Below, piece after piece: positions 41,061 through 53,900 of a stretch of 64,000 nt of DNA. The notes under the pieces were generated by a model. That model made no database searches. It had not been told where the DNA came from and saw only the letters and a program-made list of their open reading frames with translations. Position 1 is the stretch's first letter, and each line of letters opens with the position of its first letter. Both the position numbers and the translations under genes were made by a program. Origin of the DNA: Limnomonas spitsbergensis (lineage: Eukaryota; Chlorophyta; Chlorophyceae; Chlamydomonadales); NCBI GenBank assembly GCA_037349105.1, contig JAYJMM010000111.1:2046001-2110000 (forward strand), in the 5' to 3' direction.

Positions 41061-42566
41061 GGGTGTTTTTTCTAGGTGGGAGTATCAAGTATAGTGTCAC
41101 AACATCTCGCAATTCCATGGCCTTCATGTTCAAAACTGTCACTCTTACGGCTTTTATTTGTACCATACACAAAGGGTGATGTGATGAACTTAGACCATGG
41201 GAAACAAACCGTGATGCCTTCCTTGCTGCAGATATCGGTATATAAATCTCAGACCATCAGAAATGTAAGCATGATGCCTGTCATGTCCTTTGATTTGACC
41301 TCTGCTTCGACATGTAGTTGCCACTGATATGCGATGTGCTGGTTTGTGTTATTCTTGAGTGTGCTCCATGTTGGTGAGACCTCCGTGTACAGTTGTAGGG
41401 GGGCGTACGGCCTCAAGTGCATATCCAAAGTACAGTCGTACAAGGGGGCGTACTGCCTGACACACATGCCCTGAGTACAGTCGTGCCAGGGGGTGTTTAC
41501 TGCCTTGCGTCATCACCCGCAGAGCGCAGTGGGACGCCCACGTGGCCGAGTCTTTTGAGCATGGCCCAGACGTCTTAAGCTTCCGGTAGTTGGATTGGGG
41601 ATTAGGACATTTGTTTTGTTTTTGAGGGAGTCTCTTTCCTCTCTCTCTTTAGTTTCCACTTTCCAACCTTGCTGTTGGACGCCAACGCGGCCGAGCTTTG
41701 CAGCATGGCCCAGTGGTGTAACGTCATTGACCTGCAGAGCGCACGGGTGCACGCACGTATTTTTTGAAGATGTATGCTGAATACACCTGGATGATCTCAC
41801 AATAAGGTGTTTCGAGACATTCAGGTGCCCACGCAACCGAGCCTTAATTTGGACAGGGCTCAGAGGTGTAATGTCGGTAGCGTTGGTAGCGTGTGTGGCC
41901 AGCAGCAGCTACTTTCATGGAAACGATGATGTGCTAGATAACCTATGAACATGCACGACCTTTTCATCTGGTTCTGGAGTTCTCTTCCTATGAGACTCCG
42001 CGACAGCAACCTATTTCCGGCTGCTTCTGGTGGGCTGTTGCTGTTGAAGCAACCTCGATACACTTGTGACGTCTTGGCAGGCTAGCCACCTTTCTGTGGC
42101 AGCAAGGGGGGGGATATTGGCGCTGGAAAATATAGGACAGCAACGAGGGAGCAGAGATCGTTGAAAGGATCAAACCAAGCTAGAAAGGCCATCCCAGCCA
42201 ACCGCTGCTAGTGTACGGAGGCAGCCAAGAGGTGACACTCACGTACCAGCACCCTTCTATACCATTCAGACGTGGACGTGGTCGAAATCATTGAGGCGTA
42301 GACGATCTCAGAGGCCGGAACTTCCTTTGCCTTTCCTTCCAGCGTCGTGTCTGTCACTTAACTTTTTAGTATTGATGCAAATTTATCTCCACTAGCGTGC
42401 TCCTTAACTTGCTTTTGCCTCATGAAACATCATTTTCTGTGATGCTGGACCCTGCTGCGTTCATATACTCTCAATATCCTCACTTGTCCACACTAAAGCC
42501 TGTGTCACACCTTCATACCCCTTCCCATCCCTCCATGTCCACGTTGTCCTTGACACAGAGCTATTA
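41061..42566. other. Intergenic stretch with repeat debris
   Basis: 41385-41500 holds two or three copies of a roughly 62-bp unit with AGTCGTACAAGGGGGCGTAC. 41590-41732 is a copy of the GTCAATGACGTTACACC repeat family in inverse orientation (ending GTGTAACGTCATTGAC at 41731), followed by a similar degraded end near 41870. The remainder up to 42566 is unique, with no recognised exon; it should contain the promoter and 5' UTR of the MYND gene. Confidence 0.5.
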
Positions 42567-44906
42567 ATGCCGCAACAGCTGTGGGACTTGATGTGCTTGA
42601 TGGAGGCGACGCTGCGCCTCACAGCCCCCCACCTTACAGCTGATGAGCTGCCACTGATAGATTCGCTATTGAGTGCTATGCTCAAGGCCAGCCATGCACT
42701 GCTTGATGTGGTTGAAGGCCATTTCAACCACAGCGTTGCGCAGCCGTCCCTATGCCTGCCGGAGCAGCTCTGCTCGAGTCTGCTGAGGATGGTGAGCATG
42801 GGCCTGACTCTGGCCAAAGCAGTGGCGCTAATTCCGGCCGTGTTGGATGAAACGGGCCGCGAATTCTTCGGGACTGCGCTTGTCTTCGTCTGGAGGTGCT
42901 GTGGGCACTCCCTGTTAGCAGGACAGAGGTGGGCCTTGCCTGGGCGCATGCATGCCTTGGACGAAATACCTGCCCTGCTCGTCCCGGTTTGCTGCAGACT
43001 GCTGGCTCAAGTCTCACCTCTTGCAGCGCTGGATTTTGGCATTAGTGCTGCAGCCAGTACCAGCAGTACAGCCGCGCCGACTAGCAGTGCAGTGCCTGCC
43101 AGCAATACAACACCAGCCAGCAGCGCAGTACCTGTCTGCGGTACAGCACCTGCCAGCAGCGCAGTACCTGTCTGCGGTACAGCATCTGCCAGCAGCGCAG
43201 TACCTGTCTGCGGTACAGCATCTGCCAGCAGCGCAGTACCTGTCTGCGGTACAGCATCTGCCAGCAGCGCAGTACCTGTCTGCGGTACAGCATCTGGCAG
43301 CAGCGCAGTACCTGTCTGCGGTACAACACCTGCCAGCAGCGCAGTACCTGTCTGCGGTACAGCACCTGCCAGCAGCGCAGTACCTGTCTGCGGTACAGCA
43401 CCTGCCTGCGGTACAGCACCTGTCTGCTGTACAACACCTGCCAGCAGCGCAGTACCTGTCTGCGGTACAACACCTGCCAGCAGTGCATCACTTGCCGGGG
43501 TAGCTGCTGCACCTGACAGCGGCACAGCATCGCCTACTTGTGGTACTGCTGGCATGACAGGTTTGGCTGTCCTTCAGTCTCCAGTTGCGCAATCGCTGCC
43601 TATGACCCATGACATGTTTTGGGGAGCCATCGGCATCACCTTGTTAGTATTTGGAGACATTCGGAACCTCTGTTGTGGCATCTCAGCCCCACAGCTGTGT
43701 CTGTCTGCATTGCTGACCGATCCCGTGTGGATCAGCATCCTTTCCATCAGCAAGGTGCTGCATCAGGCCTGGCAGCTGTCTACACAAGCTGTTTCACCCG
43801 GTGGGGAGCCTACCGATGCCGAGGCTGCTGCGCATAATAAAGGACATCACCCCCTGGCTGTGGAGGTGGCAGCCATTATGGCCTTGGTGGTGGATAGCCT
43901 GGCGTGCACGGCGTTGGACGAGCAGCGCTTCCGCAGCGTCCGGCAGCACCAGCAAGTTGGCTTTAAGCAGCAATGGGCTGACAGTGCATCAGAATTCTTC
44001 GCTCTGCTGGGATCCGGTCTGCTGGCAGAGGGGATTGACAGCCCGGCCAGGTTCAGATACATGGCTGCTAAGATGCGGAGTCACCCTGATGAACAGGCTC
44101 CTTCAGGCCCCGAGCCGTCCAGTTCCTCGGCGGCAGGGCTGACAGAGGCTGAGGGGAGATCTGAGGCTGTGGTGCGAGCTGCCCTGTCAAAGGTCCTGGG
44201 CAGTGGGGTGTGGGATGTGCTGCTGGGGTGCATGCCTGAGATATTGCTGGTGGCTGTCCTTATGAGCACCTGCTTCCATCAGCTGCTGATCGTGCTCAAG
44301 TAGCTGCTTCATGCCCCAGGCCTGGATCCGCTCTTTGCAGAGGCTGGGGCCCTGGTCAGTGATCTGATTGGCCGTCTTCCGAGCCTTGGCTCAGCAGACC
44401 AGAGCCAAGGGCCAGGAGTGGGAAGGGCACTTGCAGAGAGCTCTATTGACATCAGGGAGGCGGGCCATAGCCTGCTGGGGCTGGTGAGGAAAATCCTGCA
44501 CCAATAGCAGGGGACGATGCAGGTGGAAGGGGGAGGCGGTTCATCTGGAGCTCCCTCACCCCTGGCACTGCCCCAGCTTGGAGGCAGCGGCATGGCTGAT
44601 GGCAGCAGGTGGGAGCTGGTCCGGGCGAAGCTTCTGCTGGGCCTGCCGGAGGACTTGTGGGGCACTGGGCCCTGCTGCAGCCCCGCCTGCCTCGAGATGG
44701 GCGGCCCGTGTGAGATGACTGTCAAGACGCTGGCGTGCGCCGGCGGGTGCGGGGCGAGGTACTGTTGTGAGGCCTGCCAGGTGCAGGCGTGGAGTGGCGG
44801 GCACATGAAAAAGTGCGCCGCTATGAAGGAGATGAGGGACAGGTGGCAGGCTCGCCAGCAACCGTTGGTAGCAGGGGCCTTAGACAGGGTGGTGGCTGCT
44901 GTGTAG
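42567..44906 (+). CDS. MYND-finger protein with two in-frame TAG codons
   Basis: Frame open from ATG 42567 to TAG 44301-44303, to TAG 44505-44507, and on to TAG 44904-44906, all in one frame. The protein is Leu-rich and helical. In the middle (43070-43500) a 36-bp coding repeat gives about 11 SSAVPVCGTA(P/S)A units. The C-terminus has LLLGLPEDLWGTGPCCSPAC followed by a MYND-type zinc finger: C-x2-C pairs (ACAGGCGARYCC), then EACQVQAWSGGHMKKC. MYND fingers mediate protein-protein contacts, and proteins of this helix-plus-terminal-MYND form are abundant in volvocalean algae (recall, not searched). Both internal TAGs sit where Gln would fit (VLK-LLHAPG, ILHQ-QGT), with homologous-looking sequence on each side. 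A 39-nt in-frame GT-AG segment (GTGAGGAAAATC...GATGCAG) spans the second, but it is short for an intron. Either this is a recent pseudogene, or introns or readthrough remove the stops. Confidence 0.75.
43080..43500. repeat. 36-bp coding minisatellite in the MYND gene
   Basis: Units of GCCAGCAGCGCAGTACCTGT then CTGCGGTACAGCA(C/T)CT, about 11 copies. All are in frame (36 = 12 codons), so length changes keep the frame. All copies lie in one exon. Confidence 0.93.
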
Positions 44907-45003
44907 ATAAATGATAGTCCATGCATCAGTCATTGTGGTGTACAAAACCCGGAATCATTTCTGGCCTGTTTGTTTCCGGACGTTCCGTCCCTCCAACGCA
45001 AAC

Positions 45004-45135
45004 CGTCAATGACGTTACACCTCTGGGCCATGCACAAGAAGGCTTGGCCGCGTGCTCGTCTGACTGTTCAGATGGGAGAAAGTAGGAACTGAAAGGAGGG
45101 GGGGACACAAGATAAAGGAACAAAAAAGGAGAGGC
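45004..45135. repeat. GTCAATGACGTTACACC repeat-family copy
   Basis: Begins CGTCAATGACGTTACACCTC, continues with CTTGGCCGCGTG and ACTGTTCAGA, and ends in a purine-rich GAACTGAAAGGAG / AAAGGAACAAAA segment. It matches the complete element at 60203-60386 along this length. The second inverted end is not visible here, so the copy is truncated. Confidence 0.75.
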
Positions 45136-45261
45136 ACTCAGTAGATAGGACAGCTGTGGGGTACCATGGGGGCAACCGGCATTCGAAAATTATGTTTATG
45201 TATTTTTATGTGTGTTCAGCTTGCCCTTACTGGCAGCCCTTTTGTTTCTCGCTTTATGAAT

Positions 45262-45335
45262 ACCGCGCTGTTTCCTTAACTCTCACGCACCCCCACAGGG
45301 CGTAGCTTTCTTTCTTTCTTTATGAATACCGGTAG
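45262..45335. repeat. SINE-like 3' end with (CTTT)n tail
   Basis: GCGCTGTTTCCTTAACTCTC, then a CACGCACCCCCACAGGGCGT hairpin and AGCTTTCTTTCTTTCTTT. The same end occurs at 52043-52082 (plus) and inversely at 56342-56410. A conserved hairpin followed by a microsatellite tail suggests the 3' end of a SINE family. Another (CTTT)-tailed family is seen at 59.1-60.0 kb. Confidence 0.65.
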
Positions 45336-45534
45336 CTTGTGGCAGGGTTATGTCCACTTGCGGAACTTTGTTTTCTCTTCCATCTCCGGCTAGTTTTTGG
45401 GCACATGGCCCATGTATCAAGTGTGGTGTACCGCTGATTTTTTTCTCCGCTTTTTCACAGAATTCCCATCTCCGGCTGTGCTAGTACGTTGCTGAATACT
45501 GGTAAATGCCTATTGTTTAACTATATGCTGCTGC

Positions 45535-45770
45535 ACTGGTACCGATACATGTGTAACGTCATTAAGTGGTACCGGTAGATGTGTAACATCACTAACTGGT
45601 GCCAGTAGATGTGTAATGTCATTAACTGATATCGGTAAATGTGTAACGTCATTAACTGGTACCGGTAGATGTGTAACATCACTAACTGGTGCCAGTAGAT
45701 GTGCAACGTCATTAACTGATACCGGTAGATGCGTAACGTCATGAACTGGTACCGGTAGATGACGGGGGGG
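45535..45770. repeat. 33-bp minisatellite GGTACCGGTAGATGTGTAACGTCATTAACT
   Basis: Seven to eight units alternating between ACTGGTACCGGTAGATG and ACTGGTGCCAGTAGATG. The unit includes GTAACGTCATTAAC, nearly the terminal repeat of the dispersed GTCAATGACGTTAC family, so the array may have grown from one such end. Confidence 0.88.
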
Positions 45771-46210
45771 AGCTTTTTATGCACCCTAATGCGCTGGGTT
45801 TGTCATAGCGGTTGGCACCCGTACTTTGTCACATCAAGCTCCGCGTTGAGCTGCTTGTCCCACCACCCACCGCGTTCATTTCAGATTTGTATTGCCTAGT
45901 TCACAGTGAGGCCTTTGGTATTCATGCATGGCAAGGTGTGTCTCCTGGCCTTACCCACCACCGGAGAGTACATCCGTCATATCTTATTATCTGTTTGGTT
46001 ACCAGGTTGGTGTTACATCTTATTTCTCCCATGGTATCAGGGTGATGTGCCAAAATGTTATGCACTTATGCCTGACAGCTTTCTTGATTCCAGGAAGTTT
46101 TATAGTCATGGTGTCTGTTATCGGACCCTAGTCATGTTGGAGGATGCTACTAATACCAGTTCGTGTTTTTTGTTTAGAACTGTGCATACCCGCTGGGCCC
46201 TGCTGAACGC

Positions 46211-46440
46211 TCAGCCACGTGGGGCTGGTAGGGAATGACCAAGCTCAATTCCAGCTACCATGCACAGCCTGGGCCATGGTACAACAATGCCTATGCCTCT
46301 GCAGCAATGCTTACGTGAGGGGGCAGGAACTTGGAACCCGGCGCTCTCGACGGGGGAGAGAGAATATCGGGTGACGAGGTCGATCCCATAACCTCTGGGT
46401 ATGGATGCCACCAGCGTTAGGCCACTAGGCCATTTTCCCC
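46211..46440 (-). mobile_element. tRNA-derived SINE-like element
   Basis: On the minus strand TGGCCTAGTGG (46432-46422) is a perfect match to the pol III A-box pattern TRGYNNARNGG. About 45 bp on, GGGATCGACCT (46387-46377) is a B-box-like sequence. A non-coding body follows to about 46211. This is the layout of a tRNA-head SINE. The 3' tail and target duplication were not identified. Confidence 0.6.
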
Positions 46441-46592
46441 CGTTTGTGTTTTTGAGCCAGCCTGTTGCAGGCGATAACGGTGCAAAGGACTGAGCTGCTG
46501 CCAACCTCCTTGAAATGGACGGCCAACAGTGAAAATTGTATAAGGAATCTGAATTAACAGGTTACCATTGTAAATCCAATTATAAATGGTAA

Positions 46593-46800
46593 GTTAATGA
46601 CGTTACATCGATGGGCCCTGCCTTAATAAAGCCCAACCACGTCGGCAAACATGTTACGTAGGATGCAACAATTGACTGAAGCTGAAGGGGGGAAGAGTTA
46701 GGGAACAGGAAAAAACCCAGAAGAAATCCAAGGAGGCCGCCATCACCCCCAACATAAAGTATAAAATGCAGAAGGCCCTGGAGATGAGAGGTTTCCGCCA
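46593..46800. repeat. Degraded copy of the GTCAATGACGTTACACC family
   Basis: Begins GTTAATGACGTTACATCGAT-GGGCC, has GCCCAACCACGTCGGC, then a purine-rich GAAGGGGGGAAGAGTTAGGG segment like the one in the complete element at 60.2 kb. From here to 47.8 kb only patches of simple repeat are seen: 47275-47400 ATGCAACA(A/G)TGCCTTTATGCAAC, and 47730-47800 GCGGCACCATGCAGCGCCAT. Confidence 0.55.
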
Positions 46801-47816
46801 ATGGACAAGCGCTTTTGCTATGTGGGCTCTCTCTCCTCCTGACCTCGGATTTGTAAGCTGGATCCTAATCTTCTCAAGCCATGGGATCCACCAGCTGAAA
46901 TAGGGAAGGCCCAGGAATACATCACCAGTGTGGTAATAAAAGCAACAATATGAAGGGAAAAAATCAACATGAAAGAGGCCGAGGGCTTACTACCCTTTCG
47001 CTTAGCCCAATTCTTAGAGGGGATTTGCTCAAAATATCACCGGACCGATTCCTGTTACAATATTACTGCCGCTAGCCAGATCAGGCCTCGCTACAAGAAG
47101 CTGCCAGAAGCTGAAGGAAGCTCCAAGGAAGCAGCCACAGGCCTCATGAGATGGACTAGGGAACCCGACGCGGGTTTAGGGACAGGGTTTAGTGCAGCCC
47201 TGACCCTAAGAGGTTCAGCCCCGAAGAAACTCAACACCGGTTCACGAAAAGAGCCCGCTAACTGAAGAGACTGGTAATTCAACACCCAGGATATGTAACA
47301 ATACCTTTATTCAACAGCCAGGTGAAGGTATGCAACAATGTCCTTATGCAACACTCAGGTGAAGGTATGCAACAATGCCTTTATGCAACAGCTTGGTTCT
47401 ACAACATATGGGTTGTGCAGCCTGAGAAGCAACGAAACATGGCGCATGTCAACATGTGGCTGAATGCAATTTGTAATCCTTGCACGTACCTTGAATGAAA
47501 AGGGAGATAGAAGGAAAAGGAACGACGGAGAAGGCGTGTCACTAAAACATCATTCTCACAACTCAGGCAGATCCCCATGCCCTCATTCATGGCTGTGATG
47601 GACAAGAGTTGATCTGCCGAGGTCTTTCACCTGTTGCGCCATGCAGTTGCATCTGCATGCCAGAGCCTGCCGCCTGCCCCGTGCGTCAACTGCTGCGGGC
47701 TGCAGAGTTCTCCATGCTGCCGTAGGCCCAGGCATGCGGCGCCATGCGGCACCATGCAGCGCCATGCAGCGCCATGCGGCACCATGGGGCGCCATGCGGC
47801 TACATTGCCCTCATTG

Positions 47817-47880
47817 TAGCTCCCATAACAGATACCACTCCTGCTTCTTGGAGTGCAGGAGGGCCAGGTATGGGTAGCCG
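47817..47880 (-). repeat. Copy of the terminal coding edge of the PAQR last exon
   Basis: On the minus strand it repeats the end of the exon at 48104-48000 (GYPYLALLHSKKQEWY), about 185 bp further downstream. The copy reads CATACCTGGCCCTCCTGCAC and TCCAAGAAGCAGGAGTGGTA. It duplicates the end of the coding region only. Confidence 0.8.
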
Positions 47881-47999
47881 ACTAGCCGCACACATCTGGC
47901 GCACACGTAGTCTTCAGCACATCTACCACTTCTGTTGCTTGGAGAGCAACAAGGCCAGTTGCGTGTAGCTGCATATCTCTGCCACACATATAGCTCCCA

Positions 48000-50900
48000 T
48001 CACACATACCACTCCTGCTTCTTGGAGTGCAGGAGAGCCAGGTATGGGTAGCCGCAAACGTAGATGGCGAAGCAGAAGATGTGCATCAGGTTGTGTGAGA
48101 AACCCTGCAGTTGGGGAGGCGGTTGGAGAGGTGGTGGGAGAGGCTCTTGGAGAGGCAGTTGGAGAGCGGTTGGAGAGGCGGTTGGAAAGGCGGTTGGAGA
48201 GGCGGTTGGGTCGGCGGTCGGGGCAGCGGAACAGGAAAGCAAGTGGAAAAGGCATCCAAATTTCTGAACACTGGTACAGTATTCAAGCAAAACAGATGGG
48301 GTGTGGGTGTGGGGAGGGGATTCAAGCACAAGTCCAAGATGTGTGCATTGGGTTGTGTGAAAAGCTATGAGGCATCGGCAAGACACGGAAGCTGCGCCGT
48401 TGCATCATCTCCACTGTCCTTTCCCATCCACTACCTCCACCCCTTTTTGTTGTTGTTGTAAAATTTAGTATTATATACTAACTACCCGCGGACTCCATCC
48501 CATTCACTCCAATACTCCATATCTTTCCGTCCCTCTCTTCACTCCACCCCTCTCCGCCACTCTCTTTACTCCACCCCTTCACACGCACTCACTTCTCCAT
48601 CTACTACACCGACTCGAACCCATGGCACCTACTCAATGTAATCCACCCGTTGACATCCAATCCCAACCCTTCTTATTCACTCCTCAAAAACTCCATCTCT
48701 TCACACCCACTAGAATGCCCCCCCCCCCAACATCCACCCCACTGACTCCCCATTGACCCCCCACTGACTCCCCCCCCACTGAATCCCCAATGAACCCCCA
48801 CTGACTCCCCCCTCACTGACTCCCCCCCCACTGACCCATTGAACCCCCACTGACTCCCCCCTCACTGACTCCCCCCCCACTGACCCATTGAACCCCCACT
48901 GACTCCCCCCTCACTGACTCCCCCCCCCCCCCCACTAACTCACTGACCCCCCACTGACTCCCCATTGAACCCCCATTGAATCCCCCCCCCCCATGACTCA
49001 CTGACCCCCCAATAACTCCTCATTTACCCCTCACTGCCCCCCCCCCCACTGACTCCCCCTTGACCTCCCACTGACTCCCCATTGACCCCCCACTGACTCT
49101 CCTCCTACTGACTCACTGACCCCCCACTGACCTCCCCCCCCACTGACTCACTGACCCCCCACTGACCTCCCCCCCCACTGACTCACTGACCCCCCACTGA
49201 CCTCCCCCCCCACTGACTCACTGACCCCCCACTGACCTCCCCCCCTACTGACTCACTGACCCCCCACTGACCTCCCCCCCTACTGACCCACTGACCCCCC
49301 ACTGACCTCCCCCCCCACTGAACCACTGGCAGCCACCTCACTAAATACAAGCCTTGGCATTCCGTTCCATCCCTTTGCGCCTGCCGCCATTCAGCACTCA
49401 CGCAAACATCGAATCGGCGCGGATACCACTTCTGCGGCCAGTGCATAAGGTAGCACGCCGCCCCGAAGAAGTGGCTCATCAACAGCCCTCCAGCGACCCA
49501 CAACTCCCCGCAACAGCATACGGCCGCCAGGCAGGACCAGGCCAAGGTTGCAACACCTGCGCACAGTACAAGCAGGCATCAAGGAGTGGCTCATCAATAG
49601 CCCTCCAGCGACCCACAACTCCCCGCAACAGCAAAAGGTAGCACGCCGTCCTGAAGAAGTGGCTCATCAATAGCCCTCCAGCGACCCACAACTCCCCGCA
49701 ACAGCATACGGCCGCCAGGCAGGACCAGGCCAAGGTTGCAACACCTGCGCACAGTACAAGCAGGCATCAAGGAGTGGCTCATCAATAGCCCTCCAGCGAC
49801 CCACAACTCCCCGCAACAGCAAAAGGTAGCACGCCGTCCTGAAGAAGTGGCTCATCAATAGCCCTCCAGCGACCCACAACTCCCCGCAACAGCATACGGC
49901 CGCCAGGCAGGACCAGGCCAAGGTTGCAACACCTGCGCACAGTACAAGCAGGCATCAAGGAGTGGCTCATCAATAGCCCTCCAGCGACCCACAACTCCCC
50001 GCAACAGCAAAAGGTAGCACGCCGTCCTGAAGAAGTGGCTCATCAATAGCCCTCCAGCGACCCACAACTCCCCGCAACAGCATACGGCCGCCAGGCAGGA
50101 CCAGGCCAAGGTTGCAACACCTGCGCACAGTACAAGCAGGCATCAAGGAGTGGCTCATCAATAGCCCTCCAGCGACCCACAACTCCCCGCAACAGCAAAA
50201 GGTAGCACGCCGTCCTGAAGAAGTGGCTCATCAATAGCCCTCCAGCGACCCACAACTCCCCGCAACAGCATACGGCCGCCAGGCAGGACCAGGCCAAGGT
50301 TGCAACACCTGCGCACAGTACAAGCAGGCATCAAGGAGTGGCTCATCAATAGCCCTCCAGCGACCCACAACTCCCCGCAACAGCAAAAGGTAGCACGCCG
50401 TCCTGAAGAAGTGGCTCATCAATAGCCCTCCAGCGACCCACAACTCCCCGCAACAGCATACGGCCGCCAGGCAGGACCAGGCCAAGGATGCAACACCTGC
50501 GCACAGTACAAGCAGGCATCATGGAGTGGCTCGTCGATAGCCCTCCGGCGACCCACAACTCCCCGCAACAGCATACGGCAACCTGCGTGCCACGGAAATA
50601 GGCTGCATTGAAGGGGGGGCATCAACAGCCATGCAGCGGCTCACAGTTTTATATGACAGCACTTGGACACCAGGCAGAGCCGAGCCAAGCCTGCAACACA
50701 CAACACTAGCAAGCACCAAGAAGTGGTGCATGAACAGCCATGTAGCGGAACTCCGTATAATAGCATACAGTTGCCAGACATGGCCAGGAAAAGCCTGCAA
50801 CACCTGCAGCATCTATAACACCTGCAACACTTGCAGAATCTGTAAAACCTGCAACACCAGCAGGCACCAAGCAAGAAGCCTCAAGGTTCAAGACATTTCT

Positions 50901-53900
50901 GGTCAGCAAATTTACAGGTTAAGCCTGCAACGCATGCAACACCACAAGCGGCATTTGACAAAGTGTGCAACACCTGCAACATCAGCAGCTAGATCAGACA
51001 AATCTTACAACACCTGCAACACCGCAAGTCAGATTAGACAGAGCCTGCAACTCGTTCAACATCATAAGTTAAATCTGGCATAGCCTGCAACACCTGCAAC
51101 ACCAGAAGTATGATACTCTGATCAGACAAAGCCCGCGACTCTTGCAACATCTGGGCACAGGAACAGGACACGCCAGCAACACCAGCAACACCTGGAGACA
51201 GGGACAGGTCAAGCCTGCAACACCTGCAGCACAAGTGCAACGCCAGTATGTACCAGGAACCTGTACATCTCGAGGTTTCCTGATTGAACAGTGATTTCAA
51301 ATTTATTTAAGTGATTGATGACTTTTTGTTTTTTTAACAATAATCTATAAGAGTGGTATAAGAAGAGATTTTTAGCAGGAGTTCAACCGGCTTTTCAACC
51401 GACTTTTCAACCGACTTTCAACAGCAGACACGAAACAATCAGTGATTTAGAGAGAGACTTAACACGATGCTTTAGACATAAACTTAGAACAGCGGACACT
51501 GAACAATCAGTCGCACACAGCCCAAATGTACCTTCTCCATGCAGATCAGATGTAGCTGCAACAGCCACGGCCTGTGCCGCCGCCGCCACGCCGCGGTAGA
51601 TGACGACCGCGTAATAGCCCAAGGTGCAGCCAGCAACACGGGAGATGACCCGTCGCCTGTCTAGAGGCTGACCCTGAAGGGCGTTTGGGGTGAAGGGTTG
51701 GGGCTAAGGCTTAAGGGTTTAGGTTTCACGAGTTACGAGCAGTGAAGAGGGTACGGTGCGGTGTGTGGGCCAGACAGTGTTTTTCTTGTTTCGTGACTCA
51801 GCTACATGTCAGCTACACTCCAGCATCTGGCCGGAGGCCTCATTTGTGGCCAGCCTTGCTGCTTCGACCACCAGTTGTAGGCTGGTCCAGGTTTGACCCA
51901 AACCCTGGAACCCAAACCCTTGACCTTGGACCTTGAATCCTGGGCTTTGAAAACCCTAAGAAGACTGGCACTGGTATCTTATTTCATACTTCGAGAGGAA
52001 ACGGCGAAGACGCGGCCTCAACCCATGCCGCACTGTTTTCTTAACCCTCACGCCCCTGCCGGGCGTAGCTTTCTTTCTTTCACACTTCGTCGATATGCCC
52101 TTAGGTCACTTTTTCGCACCTTCTGGATCAACAGGATACTGCGTATGCCGGTGAAAGCGCAGTACATTGCACACACAGTCAGCGCCAGGGTGGCATGCCA
52201 GCTCAGCGTGAAGTATGCCAGCGCGTAGGTGGCCGCCGAATTGAGCACCAGGACCAGGCACAGGTCAGCAGTGCGCCAGGCGTGGGCCGTGGCGGCTGAT
52301 ACGGGCATGAAGGTATGGTACCTGAGCAGCAGAAAGGGTGAAGAGGGAGGAAGGTGTGTCAGGTATTCATTAGATGTGGGAGATGTGGGCATCGAGGTGT
52401 AATACCTGAGCAGCAGGAGGGGTGAAGGGGGAGGAAGATGTGTCATGTATTCATTAGATGTGGGAGATGTGGGCATCGAGGTGTAATACCTGAGCAGCAG
52501 GAGGGGTGAAGAGGGAGGAAGGTGTGTCATGTATTCATTAGATGTGGGAGATGTGGGCATCGAGGTGTAATACCTGAGCAGCAGGAGGGGTGAAGAGGGA
52601 GGAAGGTGTGTCAGGTATTCAGTAGATGTGGGAGATGTGGGCATCGAGGTGTAATACCTGAGCAGCAGGGGGGTGAAGGGGGAGGAAGGTGTGTCATGTA
52701 TTCATTAGATGTGGGAGATGTGGGCATCGAGGTGTAATACCTGAGCAGCAGGAGGGGTGAAGGGGGAGGAAGGTGCGTCAGGTATTCAGTAGATGTGGGA
52801 GATGTGGGCATCGAGGTGTAATACCTGAGCAGCAGGGGGGTGAAGGGGGAGGAAGGTGTGTCAGGTATTCAGTAGATGTGGGAGATGTGGGCATCGAGGT
52901 GTAATACCTGAGCAGCAGGAGGGGTGAAGGGGGAGGAAGGTGTGTCAGGTATTCAGTAGATGTGGGAGATGTGGGCACCGAGGTGTGATACCTGAGCAGC
53001 AGGAGGGGTGAAGGGGGAGGAAGGTGTGTCAGGTATTCATTAGATGTGGGAGATGTGGGCATCGAGGTGTAATACCTGAGCAGCAGGAGGGGTGAAGGGG
53101 GAGGAAGGTGTGTCAGGTATTCAGTAGATGTGGGAGATGTGGGCATCGAGATGTAATACCTGAGCAGCAGGAGGGGTGAAGGGGGAGGAAGGTGTGTAAG
53201 GTATTCATTAGATGTGGGAGATGTGGGCATCGAGATGTAATACCTGAGCAACAGGAGGGGTGAAGGGGGAGGAAGGTGTGTCAGGTATTCATTAGATGTG
53301 GGAGATGTGGGCATCGAGATGTAATACCTGAGCAGCAGGAGGGGTGAAGGGGGAGGAAGGTGTGTCAGGTATTCAGTAGATGTGGGAGATGTGGGCATCG
53401 AGGTGTAATACCTGAGCAGCAGGGGGATGAAGGGGGAGGAAGGTGTGTCAGGTATTCATTAGATGTGGGAGATGTGGGCATCGAGGTGTAATACCTGAGC
53501 AGCAGGGGGGTGAAGGGGGAGGAAGGTGTGTCAGGTATTCATTAGATGTGGGAGATGTGGGCATCGAGATGTAATACCTGAGCAGCAGGAGGGGTGAAGG
53601 GGGAGGAAGGTGTGTCAGGTATTCAGTAGATGTGGGAGATGTGGGCATCGAGGTGTAATACCTGAGCAGCAGGAGGGGTGAAGAGGGAGGAAGGTGTGTC
53701 AGGTATTCAGTAGATGTGGGAGATGTGGGCATCGAGGTGTAATACCTGAGCAGCAGGAGGGGTAAAGGGGGAGGAAGGTGCGTCAGGTATTCAGTAGATG
53801 TGGGAGATGTGGGCATTGAGGTGTAATACCTGAGCAGCAGGAGGGGTGAAGAGGGAGGAAGGTGTGTCAGGTATTCAGTAGATGTGGGAGATGTGGGCAT

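Noticed and set aside
49400..50590. Regular 188-bp spacing of identical blocks, considered as a CRISPR-like array
   Set aside because: The 'spacers' are also identical, the units contain a copy of the neighbouring exon's edge, and the genome is eukaryotic.
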